Below are positions 1 through 7,943 of a stretch of 64,000 nt of DNA, piece by piece. The notes below the pieces were generated by a model. That model made no database searches, was not told the DNA's origin, and saw nothing but the letters and a program-made list of their open reading frames with translations. Each line of letters opens with the position of its first letter. Position 1 is the stretch's first letter. Origin of the DNA: AP-15 sp963846635 (GTDB lineage Bacteria; Pseudomonadota; Alphaproteobacteria; ATCC43930; CGMCC-115725); contig CAWJXM010000031.1 of assembly GCA_963846635.1 (NCBI GenBank), forward strand, positions 1 to 64,000. The letters are read 5' to 3'. The position numbers and the translations under genes are program-made.

Positions 1-57
1 ACCAAATCAATAACTTACAACAGTCACTTCGGGAAATTAGGCGAGGCTCAGGAGGAT

Positions 58-78
58 CGGGGTACCAGCGGGGTACCA
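58..78 (+). repeat. Two direct copies of CGGGGTACCA near the left end
   Basis: CGGGGTACCA occurs at 58-67 and again at 69-78, separated by one base. The same decamer occurs beside the integrase start at the right end of the element (11963-11972, inverted at 11935-11944, and one base short at 11952-11960). A decamer clustered at both ends of an element is what arm-type binding sites for a tyrosine integrase or excisionase look like. The binding role is inference. Confidence 0.6.
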
Positions 79-239
79 GGCGTCTCCGCATTTCGGCGCG
101 GGCCGCGACGCGGTTTGTTGCGAGGCGGGAACGGCCGAGCGGAAATCGCAATTTCTTCGGCGGGCTGCCGGTCGAGTTACCCCTCTGGGGCCAGCGCTCC
201 TGCGCCCGTCGCTCCGGATTTCGGCTTTGCAAATCGGCC

Positions 240-263
240 GCCTCCGACAGGAGGCTGGTTTTT
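240..263 (+). terminator. Possible rho-independent terminator
   Basis: GCCTCC (240-245) and GGAGGC (250-255) form a perfect 6-bp stem with a 4-base loop. After three bases comes TTTTT (259-263). The orientation would stop transcripts running rightwards from the flanking chromosome into the element, not the element's own leftward operon. The stem is short, so confidence is low. Confidence 0.35.
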
Positions 264-450
264 CTCGGGTCCACCAAAGGTCTCACGGGCGCGGTTGACG
301 TGCCGGCCGCGGGCGATCGCGATGAAGCATGCGGCCCCGCCGGTGGACGGGGTTGTTGCCGACACTCGCCGTCTTTTCGGGCCGGCCTAATCGAAAAGGC
401 ACGGCAAGACCGGGCGGCAAGCCGATAAAATCACCGCCCAGGTGGCAACG

Positions 451-1449
451 TTATTGCCGCCGCAGCCGGGCAACCTCGGCCAGGCGCTCCGCCCGGGTCA
501 GAGATCGCGCGCCGACAACGATCTCCGCGCAATGAGCCGCGCGCTGTTCTTCCTCGCATTGCCGGATCTGTGCCGTCCACCCGGCCGCCCCGCCTTCCGG
601 CGAGTAGATCAGCGACGGCAGCGGCAACGGGTCTATCGCGACACCCTGCAGTCGCAGTTTTTCGACTTGGCGCCGGCGATAGTCCCGGCCGGTGTCGCTG
701 CCGTGATCGATGCCGGTGCCGGCCGAGGTTTGGATCGTGTGTGTCGCGTCGAAATCGAGCTGCTGTGCGAGTGCGCCAAGGTCGCGATAGGCCTCGCGCG
801 CCTCGTCAAGCGCCCGCTGACAGCGGCGATGGGCGGCCTCGACACCGCGTTTGTCGCCGCGCTCGTGCGCCCTTGCGGCGGCGTAGAGGTGATTGCGCGC
901 GTCGTCGATGCTCTCGCCCAAATTCTCCATCAGCGCCTTGTGCTCGGCAACCATGGCGCTGCGCCGGTGATAGCTGCTACGCGCGGTCACGCCTGCCCGA
1001 GCGGTAACGACCGCCCCCGGATCGGCTGGTATGCTGACGAAGCTGCATTCGAGAAGCTCCCATTTGCTGATCCGCAAGCCGCCGCGCGCCCCTTGCCGGG
1101 GGTCGAGTGGTTCGGCTTCGATCACGTCAAAACCGACCGACACCGTCGAGACGATGCCGGATTTGACGAGCCCGCAGACCTCGTCCGCGGTGGCTGAGAT
1201 CCCGGGCGCGGCAAAGCTGACCCGGGCCGCGATCCGGTTCCCATAGACCGCGATATCGTCGACCCGCCCGATCGGGGCGGCCGGGTTGTGCTGCCATAAG
1301 AGGATCGGGTTGTCGCGATAGCGGTCGAGCTCGCATCCGCCAGGCTCGAGGATGTGGCCGTCGCGGCCAATCCCGTCGGTCGAGAGGATGACCTCGACCT
1401 CACGCGCCCCGAGGGCATTGATCGCGGCGCCGATGGCGCGGCGGATCAC
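451..1449 (-). CDS. HK97-family prohead (capsid maturation) protease
   Basis: 332 residues. The N-terminal 155 residues match the HK97-type prohead serine protease family, which cleaves scaffold and capsid delta domains inside phage procapsids. The probable catalytic His is in LLWQHNPAAPIGR (about residue 53) and the probable nucleophile Ser in GIVSTVSVGFDV (about residue 101). The C-terminal half is helical and charged, with no recognised fold, and could act as a scaffold-like segment. The GTG start overlaps the stop of the upstream coiled-coil gene (GTGA) once that gene's frameshift is corrected, so the two are translationally coupled. No capsid gene follows in the remaining 450 bases. The protease assignment is good; its job in a capsid-less element is unknown. 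Confidence 0.8.
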   Translation of the reverse strand: MIRRAIGAAINALGAREVEVILSTDGIGRDGHILEPGGCELDRYRDNPILLWQHNPAAPIGRVDDIAVYGNRIAARVSFAAPGISATADEVCGLVKSGIVSTVSVGFDVIEAEPLDPRQGARGGLRISKWELLECSFVSIPADPGAVVTARAGVTARSSYHRRSAMVAEHKALMENLGESIDDARNHLYAAARAHERGDKRGVEAAHRRCQRALDEAREAYRDLGALAQQLDFDATHTIQTSAGTGIDHGSDTGRDYRRRQVEKLRLQGVAIDPLPLPSLIYSPEGGAAGWTAQIRQCEEEQRAAHCAEIVVGARSLTRAERLAEVARLRRQ

Positions 1450-2764
1450 GGTGCCGCTCCTATTCCGGCAATTTCGACCGCACCCTGCTGAGCGAGCCGC
1501 TGCGCCCGCTCGCCGTCGACATTCCCCGCCGCACCCACCGGGATCGGCTCGCCGGCAACATCGGTAATGCCAGGCCGCAGTGCAGTTCAGGCCGCAGTGC
1601 AGTTACGCGATGCTCGCCGGCGGCGGGTGGCGGCGGCTCGCGGCGCGGCTTGCGCACCGCTGCCGTTGGCGGCGCCGGCTGCGGTGCGTTGCGGCGGTGT
1701 TGCGCTTCGGGCGAAGGCATCGTCGCGGGCAGTTTGTCGGCATCGAGCGCTGGGCCGGACCCCGGCCGGCTGATTTGATGGGATCCCGGAAATGGCGGCG
1801 GCTCGGCCAAGTGGCTTGCCGCAGGCCGGGGCGGCGGTGCCGGCGGCTGCCACGGCGCGGACCAGATTCGTTCCTGATCAGCGGCCCACATCGCGATCAA
1901 ATCCTCATAGAGGAAGCCGGCATAGGCGAGGTGCGGAATGTGCACACTGGCCAGGCCTTCGCCCAGTTCCGCGACCGCAGCGTCGCGAGCGGCGATAACC
2001 TGCTGCTGGACTTTCGCGGCATTGTCGAGGGCCTGGCGCAGTCGCGGGTACAGCCCCGCCATGACTGCACGATGGCGAGCGAGCGCGTCTCGCTGGGCCG
2101 CCGCGCGCGCCTCGGTCAGCCGCGTCTCGAGACCGGATAGCCGCAGCTCGGCGGCGGCCGCGACCCGCAAACATTCGACACGTCGCGCCTCGATCGCCTC
2201 TGCCGCGGCCTGCGATGGCGCCGCCAACCACTCATCGCCAAGACGAACCGCCTCGGCGCGCTGGCTCGCGATCGTCTCACGCAGCTCCGCGATCTCGCGC
2301 TCGAGTGCCGCGACACCGTCGCCAGAAACTGCCTTTTTCAAAACCGAAACCACTCCCACGGCTTTTCTCTCGCTGGTTGCTGGGGTTCCCATTTGCTTCC
2401 AGCTCTCTCCCGGCCGCTGGTTGGTTGCAATCGGTGATTTCCAGCCACCTGGCGAGCGGGCGCCGGCAAGGATTGCGCGGATCTGATCTGCCCCCGGAAC
2501 GCGCCCGCCGCAGGCCGCAAGCGCCCGTTCCGCCGCGGGCGATCCGGTCGGGCGCGCCAGCCGCTTGCGGACCGTCGCGGCCAATTCCCGGCCGCTGGCC
2601 GCGGCCAGGGTCGCCGCCAGCTCACAAAGCGCGGCGTCGCGCGCGGCAAGCTGCCGTTCGCGTTGCCGCCAGGCGGGCTCAAGCCGCTTGCTCAGCCATT
2701 CGCGATCATCGTCGCCAAGCAGCCCGAAAATGCGCTCGAGGCGCGCCCGGTCGTCAGCGGTCAT
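1446..2764 (-). pseudogene. Coiled-coil phage-element protein, frameshifted by a 17-bp duplication
   Basis: I do not recognise this family. The protein is Ala/Arg/Glu-rich, with long predicted helices (for example ALEREIAELRETIASQRAEA) and a Pro-rich stretch near the end. A perfect 17-bp tandem duplication at 1571-1604 shifts the frame, so as written it ends at 1460 with unrelated residues. Removing one copy restores a continuous frame that reads ALRPGITDVAGEPIPVG and stops at 1446, overlapping the protease start; the corrected length is 433 residues. The start chosen is the ATG at 2764, with an ATG at 2785 and a TTG at 2800 as alternatives. Lying directly before a prohead protease, it could be a scaffold or head-related protein; that is inference only. 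Confidence 0.6.
1571..1604 (+). repeat. Exact 17-bp tandem duplication
   Basis: CAGGCCGCAGTGCAGTT is present twice with no gap (1571-1587 and 1588-1604). Seventeen is not a multiple of three, and the duplication sits exactly where the minus-strand gene leaves its protein-like frame. It could be a real slippage mutation or an assembly artefact. Confidence 0.9.
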
Positions 2765-3020
2765 CGCGCTGTAAATCCAGCGCATCCCATTGAAATTCAA
2801 CTACTACTCGGCCGATTGACCCCCGGTTCGAATTTCGCGGCATTGCGTGTGTTCGCGCAGCACGGTTCCAGGCACGTTTCGCGATTGACAGAAAACCCCC
2901 TACCCCCCCGCACTGAAACCGGGCTTCCAGTTCGTCGTCGGGGCGTTTTGCGGTCAACTCCGAGCTGGCTCCCTTAGGCGGCTCCCGGTTGCCTTTCTTC
3001 GAGCAGGACCCTTGAACAAT

Positions 3021-3036
3021 GTGTACGAGTGTGTAC
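3021..3036 (+). promoter_or_regulatory. Candidate HicB operator: two GTGTAC repeats 10 bp apart
   Basis: GTGTAC occurs at 3021-3026 and 3031-3036, one helical turn apart, just upstream of the hicA ATG at 3048. Each copy contains the palindrome GTAC. HicB antitoxins with a ribbon-helix-helix tail are known to bind repeated sites in their own promoter, so this is a natural candidate, but nothing in the sequence proves it. Confidence 0.4.
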
Positions 3037-3047
3037 CTCAATCTCGC

Positions 3048-3236
3048 ATGAACAGCCGGGACGTCATCCGGGCGCTGGAGAGTGACGGCTGGCGCCGGGT
3101 CCGGGTGACCGGCAGCCACCATCATTTCAGGCACCCGACAAAACCCGGCCTCATCACGGTTCCGCACCCGCGCCGCGACATCCCGATCGGCACCTTGCGA
3201 TCGATCGAACGGCAAAGCGGTCTGAAGTTGCGCTGA
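3048..3236 (+). CDS. hicA: HicA-type mRNA interferase toxin
   Basis: 62 residues from the ATG at 3048; a TTG at 3012 would add 12 residues that do not fit the family. HicA toxins are small double-stranded-RNA-binding-fold nucleases that cut mRNA until neutralised by HicB. The hallmark glycine followed by the active-site histidine is visible in VTGSHHHFRHP, and the C-terminal ending of the type IGTLRSIERQSGL is family-typical. hicB starts 12 bases after the stop, the usual hicA-hicB order. The pair is the only clear plus-strand unit in the element and may stabilise it. Confidence 0.85.
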   Translation: MNSRDVIRALESDGWRRVRVTGSHHHFRHPTKPGLITVPHPRRDIPIGTLRSIERQSGLKLR

Positions 3237-3248
3237 GGAGCAAGGCTC

Positions 3249-3635
3249 GTGGAGTACGTGGCGATTATTCACAAAGAGCCGGACAGCGATTATGGCGTCA
3301 GCTTCCCTGACTTCCCCGGCTGCATCACCGCCGGCCGCACGCTTGTCGAGGCTATCGATATGGCGCGCGAGGCGCTGAGCGGGCACATCAAGGTCATGCG
3401 TGAGGCGGGCGAACCCGTGCCCGATCCGTCGCCGCTCGCGAAGGTGATCGGCACCCCTGCTTTTCGCGACAGCGTGGGGAATTTTTTCGTCAGCGACAAA
3501 GAGCCGGACAAAACGGTGCGCGTGAATATCACTCTGACCCAGAGCGAGCTGCAGCAGATCGATCGACTGGCCCGACAAGAGCGGCTTTCGCGCTCGGCAT
3601 TCCTTGTGCAATCAGCCCTAAGGCCGCGGCGATGA
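3249..3635 (+). CDS. hicB: HicB-type antitoxin
   Basis: 128 residues. The start is GTG with a good GAGGAG ribosome site eight bases upstream, inside the end of hicA. Residues 1-50 form the degenerate RNase H-like HicB domain (YGVSFPDFPGCITAG, then EALSGHI). Residues 95-128 form a ribbon-helix-helix DNA-binding tail (VRVNITLTQSELQQIDRLAR), so this antitoxin probably represses its own operon as well as blocking HicA. Its 3' end overlaps by 18 bases a small broken gene on the other strand. Confidence 0.88.
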   Translation: MEYVAIIHKEPDSDYGVSFPDFPGCITAGRTLVEAIDMAREALSGHIKVMREAGEPVPDPSPLAKVIGTPAFRDSVGNFFVSDKEPDKTVRVNITLTQSELQQIDRLARQERLSRSAFLVQSALRPRR

Positions 3636-3848
3636 CCCTAGAGGCGGTAAGCCGCCGCCAGGCCCCAAGCGGGATTTGATCGCCACGAGCGGCTCATGTC
3701 CGCCGCGCACGAATTCGGTCCAGACCTCGACGTCGGGAAAGCCGTGGTCGCGCCAATAGCAGCGGACGAGCTCGGCGAGCGCCTCGGCGCCGGCTTTGGT
3801 CGATCAGTCGCGTCTCGGCTCCGGTTCGAGGCGGGTGCGGACGGCCAT
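3618..3848 (-). pseudogene. Small element gene broken by an in-frame TGA
   Basis: A strong ribosome site (AAGGAGG) precedes an ATG at 3848. The frame reads MAVRTRLEPEPRRD, meets TGA at 3804-3806, and continues in the same frame with STKAGAEALAELVRCYWRD, EVWTEF and VAIKSRLG to a stop at 3618. The part after TGA has the composition of a real protein and no start codon of its own, so I read this as one 76-codon gene with a nonsense change (GGA to TGA would fit). I do not recognise the family. It is convergent with hicB, sharing 18 bases. Confidence 0.55.
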
Positions 3849-3934
3849 CGCAAGATCCTCCTTCGCGGTGACCCTATAACCCGCAGCCGTCGCTCAGCGT
3901 GTCATTCCGACAAACGACCCCTTGCGCAATGTAA

Positions 3935-4894
3935 TCAGCCGACAAGAAAGCGGGATGAGCTTTCATTGGGCTGGACGTGCGAATAGACGCTGGTCACGCG
4001 CAAATCGGCGTGGCCGGCGGTGTCGCGCACCAGCGCCGGATTGGCGCCGCGGTCGAGCGCGTGACTGCAATGGGCATGGCGCAGCCAATGCGGCGAAACT
4101 GCTTTTGACAGACCGGCACGTATTGCGGCAGCTTTTACAATGCGCTGCACTGACATTGGATCGAGGGCGCCGCCCTGGCGCGACCGGAACACCGGATCGT
4201 CGGGCCCAGCGTCGCCGCGCAGTGCTACGAGCTCGCGCCACATCGATGCCGGCAATAAGATCGAGCGCACCTTGCTGCGCTTGCCGACAACCGTAATCTG
4301 GCCCGCACCTTTTCGTGGCTTGCAGGCGCGCCAGCGCAATGCGCACACCTCAGACACCCGCAGCGCCGCCAGATACAGCAGCCGCAATAGAGCGTGGTTG
4401 CGCGCGTTGCGCTCCAGCGCGATCAGCCGCACCACCTGCTCTTCGCTGAGGATCCGTTCAGCCAGGACATTGACCGGCGCCGGCAAGCGGACTGCCGCGC
4501 CGGCATTGAATTGGACATACCCGATGTGGGTCGCGAAGCTTAACAGAGATTTAACGGCGGCGAGCCGGCGCCGGCGTGTCGCCGGTGCGCCGGCGAGCGT
4601 GTCGACCCAGCGCTGGACGTCGCCGATGGTCAGCAACCGGATCGGCTTCTCGACTGTCCTGAGGAAATCGTCGACATCGCGGGCATAGGCCGCGACCGTG
4701 AGCGCATTGCGACCGTGCAGCCACAGCTCGAGGAGGCGCTCATCGGTCTCGGCCTGGCTGACCCGCGGTGGCGCGATCGCCAGGGTTTCCGCGGGCTGCG
4801 AGCGGTTTTCGCGAGCCGCAGCCGAGTGCGGCATAACGCCTGTTCTGCCACTGTCGGAGGGCGCAGTTATTGCCACACTGAAACCCGCACTCAT
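3935..4894 (-). CDS. Second tyrosine recombinase of the element (XerC/D-like)
   Basis: 319 residues; ATG at 4894 with AAGG just upstream. It has an N-terminal SAM-like core-binding domain (about 50-130) and a C-terminal catalytic domain. The catalytic set is visible: Arg in AALRVSEV, HxxR in HWLRHAH, His in AGHADL and the nucleophile Tyr in SVYSHVQP. The enzyme cuts and rejoins DNA through a 3'-phosphotyrosine link. It has no N-terminal DUF4102-type arm-binding domain, unlike the integrase at the right end, so it may act on a different site (dimer resolution or an internal switch). That role is inference. Confidence 0.85.
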   Translation of the reverse strand: MSAGFSVAITAPSDSGRTGVMPHSAAARENRSQPAETLAIAPPRVSQAETDERLLELWLHGRNALTVAAYARDVDDFLRTVEKPIRLLTIGDVQRWVDTLAGAPATRRRRLAAVKSLLSFATHIGYVQFNAGAAVRLPAPVNVLAERILSEEQVVRLIALERNARNHALLRLLYLAALRVSEVCALRWRACKPRKGAGQITVVGKRSKVRSILLPASMWRELVALRGDAGPDDPVFRSRQGGALDPMSVQRIVKAAAIRAGLSKAVSPHWLRHAHCSHALDRGANPALVRDTAGHADLRVTSVYSHVQPNESSSRFLVG

Positions 4895-4997
4895 TACCTT
4901 TTCCGACCCCTGATAGGGTCAAGGTGGCAGAATTGTTTGGTGATATTGCGGGCGTTCTTTAAGCGCGGATCGTTTGGCCCGCGAGACGCAGGGCCTG

Positions 4998-5611
4998 TTA
5001 TTGCCGGCTGCCGCGCCAATAGTTTTCGAGCGCGCCCAGGGCCGCGATCAGGATCCCCGAGGCGGCATCTTGCGAGACGCGGCGCCCGGACCAGCCGGTT
5101 TCGAGCGCCCATTGTTTCAATGAACGCTCCAGCCCGACGACATGCCAGAGGCAGGATCCTCCCGGCGAGCCGAGGCCGCCGAGTGCCAGTATCGCGCGCC
5201 ATATCTGCGTTCGCGCATATTCGAAGCCGCCGCCGGTTCCGCCGACATAGCTCGCCCCCGGGGTGCGCGCCAGGTTGGCGGCGCGCAGCGGATCAAGCTG
5301 AGCATGGCGAAAGCGGGCGCGGAAGTCTTCGCCGGCGGCGCGCATCTCAGCGGTAATCGCCCCGCGGCGTTCCATCGCGCCTAAGATATCGATTGCCCGG
5401 TAAGGCTGGACGACGCGGCCGTCGTCATCGGCGATCGGCCGCGGCAAGCGCTCGACCGGACCGCGGCGCAGCCGCTCTGGGGTGACCTCGGAGAGTGCTG
5501 CCTCGCAGCACCGCCGCGGTTTGTTGCGCGCCTTTGCTTTGGCCAGACGTCCTCGCTTCGCCGCCGCGTTGTCGTTTCAACCAAAGCGGAGACGCAAAGC
5601 ACTTCGCGCAC
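4998..5611 (-). pseudogene. DUF6456-like element protein, 5' end probably frameshifted
   Basis: The C-terminal part (AGEDFRARFRHAQLDPLRAA, then GLERSLKQWALETGW and a final helix) resembles the alphaproteobacterial DUF6456 domain of unknown function. The uninterrupted frame starts only at a TTG at 5447 with no ribosome site, yet protein-like sequence (AAAKRGRLAKAKARNKPRR) extends upstream to about 5575. Reading GTG at 5611 and adding one A to the AAA run near 5571 gives a continuous 204-residue protein. The basic segment could bind DNA. The gene lies between the second recombinase and the candidate origin. Confidence 0.5.
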
Positions 5612-5731
5612 CCTTTATACGTTTAATTTTCGTGTATTTTGCGGCATCGGTAGACCATTATATCGCCAAGGCTTTGGAGCGGCTTATCCTTTCCCCCCGG
5701 ATGCGCTGTTACAGAGCGCGGGCGCGCGGGC

Positions 5732-5763
5732 CCGGTTGGGCGGCCGGGCCCCGCCCGAACCGG
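5732..5763. repeat. GC-rich inverted repeat
   Basis: CCGGTTGGGCGG (5732-5743) pairs with CCGCCCGAACCGG (5751-5763) with one bulged base, giving a 12-bp stem and a 7-base loop. No T-run follows on either strand, so it is not a standard terminator. It may be part of the origin region or an mRNA structure. Confidence 0.45.
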
Positions 5764-5891
5764 TCATACCGGGGTTTCGGTCTCGACCATGTTTTCTGCG
5801 TTGAGCGCCGCTGAACCGGGGGCTTGCGCGCGAGGGTTGATTTTTCTCCCTGTCGCGGCCTCACGGCCACATATATACACCGATCCCGTTT

Positions 5892-5999
5892 ATCCTGTCT
5901 GTATATGATCTGACAACACGCTGAGACGCATCCTGTATCCTGTCATCCTGTATGACCCCGCTTTTTGCCTGGAGCGATACAGGATACAGGATGCAGGAT
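5892..5999. repeat. Iteron-like ATCCTGT repeats forming a large hairpin (candidate ori)
   Basis: ATCCTGT occurs directly at 5892, 5930, 5937 and 5945. Its complement ACAGGAT occurs at 5979 and 5986, and a one-mismatch copy GCAGGAT at 5993. The copies at 5929-5952 and 5976-6000 make a nearly perfect 24-bp inverted repeat around a loop of about 22 bases. Heptamer arrays beside a primase/helicase gene are typical replication initiator sites of phage satellites. Binding by the 628-residue ATPase encoded next door is the obvious hypothesis. Confidence 0.6.
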
Positions 6000-6043
6000 G
6001 GGGTTCCGGCGGCGATACCGCAAAAAACAGAGCGGCAAAAATT

Positions 6044-7930
6044 TCAGCCCACCGGCCCCTCCGGAGCGGTTCTTTGTATCCGATAGGTTGAGGGGATCGT
6101 CGGGTGCTTGGGGTCGTTGTAGCGCTCAAAGACGAACCCGGCGGAGCGGTTCTTGTGGAGCTTATTGAGGAAGGTGCGGAGGGCTTGCGGAGTGCTCGTC
6201 TTGCCGTCCGCGTTGATGATTTCGCGCACTGCAGCGGCCAGGGGCTCCGCGCCGGTGGGCAGCCGTGTTGCCGGGGAAACCCATTTATTTGCGTGGCATT
6301 CCCACCAGGTCGTGTAGATCTCGGCAAGGTTCTCGCGCTGCGGATCGGCTTCGCGCAGCTCGTGAATTTGGACGACCGGGTCCTTGCAGCCGAGCATCAT
6401 CAGTGGATCGCGGCACCATCGGCACCACTGCTCATAGCTCCCAAAGGCTTCGCCGGCCGCCAGGCACCCGGTCTGTTCCTGCTGGCGGCCAAAGCGCCAG
6501 ATCGTCAGCGCGGCGCTTAGTAGCTCGCCGCGCCGAGCCTTGATGTGCGCCAGCCAAGCCTCGGTAGCCAAAGGGAACTTGCGCAGCGCCGGAACCTCGG
6601 TCCTCGCGTCGAAGCTCGTGACGATGACCTTGCGCACCAGGTCCCGGCCGGGGGTCAACGCATTGCCGGTCATCCCAATAAGGGCCGTACTGTAAAGCTC
6701 GACCATCTCTAGCGTATTAAACAGGCGTGTCCGGCAGGGACGGTCGCTCAGAACACTCTCGAGCGTCTCGGACTGCAGCACGGCGTTGTTGACGTTTTCC
6801 AGCAGCAAGAAAGGGTGCGCGCCGAGCAAGGCAGCACATACGCGCTTCTCCAGCTCCTCCGGGTTCCCCTTGGAGCCGCCCTTGGTAAAGCGCCAAGGGG
6901 GAACCCCGAAGGCGATCACCGAGACGCCGCATAACAGCAGACCCTTGCCCGAGCCGGAACCCGAGAGTTGCGCGGCATTGACCATTATGGCCGGCGCGAG
7001 GTGTAGGCTCGGGCGACAGACGGCGCCCAGCAGCGCGACGAGCAGCGTGCTTTCGTCGCGGGCTGGGTTCTGCTCCAGATCGACAACTTCGACTTCGAGC
7101 GTCTGCCCGTTGGCGCCGCTCATCTTCTCCAGCTTGCGCGGCGCGTCGGCAAACGCAAAGGTGCGGAATGCCCGGCGCAGCGTGTGAAGCGCCTCTTTCG
7201 CGTCGGCCTCGGAAGGGCGTTCCGATACACTGACCTGCGGGATCTTCGTGCACCACAGGCTGCTTACCGGGTCATAGCCCTCGGCGGTTCCGATGCCACC
7301 ATCATTGGTGAGCAGCGGCGCCGTGCTGATCCCCTCGAGCGGCGGCAGCTCCCACTCGCCTTTCAAGGCGAGATACTGCCGGGCGGCCGGAAGGGGATAG
7401 GTCACCCTCACCAGCCTTCGTTTCTGCATCATGACCGGGCGGAATAACTTGTGCGCCTCGAGGATGACGTTCTCGGCAGCGAGGGGCACGATCTGCGGCA
7501 GCCCGCCACGTTTGCACGCGACGACCCTGACCGGGATGCCGCGCTCGAACAGCGCGCCCGTTTTAACAAATGCATCACGAATGGCGTAGACCGCCGCCGG
7601 AAGATTGCCGGGATCGATCACGAGATCGGGCACAAGTCCGTCGACGAGCGCGTTCGCGCTATCGACGGACATGGCCAATGCCTCGCTATCATCATCAGGC
7701 CGCTTTCCATCGCGGCCGCCGTCGTCAACCCAATATCGCAGTTTGCGCTTCGGGATGCTGAAGAGTTTCGAGATCCGGGACAGCGATAATTCAAAATCCT
7801 CTTCGGCCGCCTCGCCCTTCAGCACCTTGAGCCGGGCGATCTCCGCCTTGAGCTCGATCAGGCTGACTGGACCCTCGGACCCGGACGCGCTGCCGTTACC
7901 GGCACCGGTGCCGTTGTCGTTCCCCCGCAT
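6044..7930 (-). CDS. Replicative ATPase/helicase of the element
   Basis: 628 residues from the ATG at 7930, chosen because it has GGGGGA upstream and clears the primase-polymerase gene; a longer frame to 8197 would overlap it. An N-terminal helical segment (LIELKAEIARLKVLKGEAAE) is followed by a poorly conserved middle and an ATPase core. The Walker A-like loop is SGSGSGKGLLL (Gly where Ser/Thr is usual after Lys) and the Walker B-like strand is HPFLLLENVNNA. A sensor-like Asn lies in IGMTGNAL and an arginine-finger candidate in GRDLVRKVIV. This arrangement matches the DUF927/D5-like replication proteins of phage satellites that unwind the origin. It is 13 bases downstream of the primase gene, in one operon. 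Confidence 0.7.
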   Translation of the reverse strand: MRGNDNGTGAGNGSASGSEGPVSLIELKAEIARLKVLKGEAAEEDFELSLSRISKLFSIPKRKLRYWVDDGGRDGKRPDDDSEALAMSVDSANALVDGLVPDLVIDPGNLPAAVYAIRDAFVKTGALFERGIPVRVVACKRGGLPQIVPLAAENVILEAHKLFRPVMMQKRRLVRVTYPLPAARQYLALKGEWELPPLEGISTAPLLTNDGGIGTAEGYDPVSSLWCTKIPQVSVSERPSEADAKEALHTLRRAFRTFAFADAPRKLEKMSGANGQTLEVEVVDLEQNPARDESTLLVALLGAVCRPSLHLAPAIMVNAAQLSGSGSGKGLLLCGVSVIAFGVPPWRFTKGGSKGNPEELEKRVCAALLGAHPFLLLENVNNAVLQSETLESVLSDRPCRTRLFNTLEMVELYSTALIGMTGNALTPGRDLVRKVIVTSFDARTEVPALRKFPLATEAWLAHIKARRGELLSAALTIWRFGRQQEQTGCLAAGEAFGSYEQWCRWCRDPLMMLGCKDPVVQIHELREADPQRENLAEIYTTWWECHANKWVSPATRLPTGAEPLAAAVREIINADGKTSTPQALRTFLNKLHKNRSAGFVFERYNDPKHPTIPSTYRIQRTAPEGPVG

Positions 7931-7943
7931 TTGTCTTCCCCCA

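Larger units (their letters stand above)
1..450. other. Left end of the integrative element, no convincing gene
   Basis: This stretch lies beyond the stop of the prohead protease gene and holds no reading frame that looks like a protein. It contains two direct copies of CGGGGTACCA and one hairpin followed by a T-run, both listed separately. The major capsid gene that normally follows an HK97-type protease within about 100 bases is absent. The window itself starts with ACCA, the same four bases that end the tRNA fragment at the right boundary, so the left junction may lie at or just outside base 1; four bases are too few to prove this. Confidence 0.5.
5612..6043. other. Non-coding stretch with candidate replication origin
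   Basis: There is no protein-like frame in these 430 bases. The left part is AT-rich (around 5620-5660). A GC-rich hairpin lies at 5732-5763, and the right part holds the iteron cluster described separately. The position directly downstream of the replicative ATPase gene is where phage satellites and small plasmids often keep their origin. Confidence 0.5.

Noticed and set aside
442..1197. A 251-codon plus-strand frame
   Set aside because: It is antisense to the prohead protease, which has clear catalytic motifs.
2754..3611. A 285-codon minus-strand frame across the HicAB region
   Set aside because: It lies antisense to the clear hicA and hicB genes and shows no recognisable domain. A short stretch near 2900-3000 looks mildly protein-like but has no start.
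3804..3806. Reading the TGA in the small element gene as selenocysteine
   Set aside because: There is no neighbouring Cys, no redox motif and no obvious stem-loop; a nonsense change or error is simpler.
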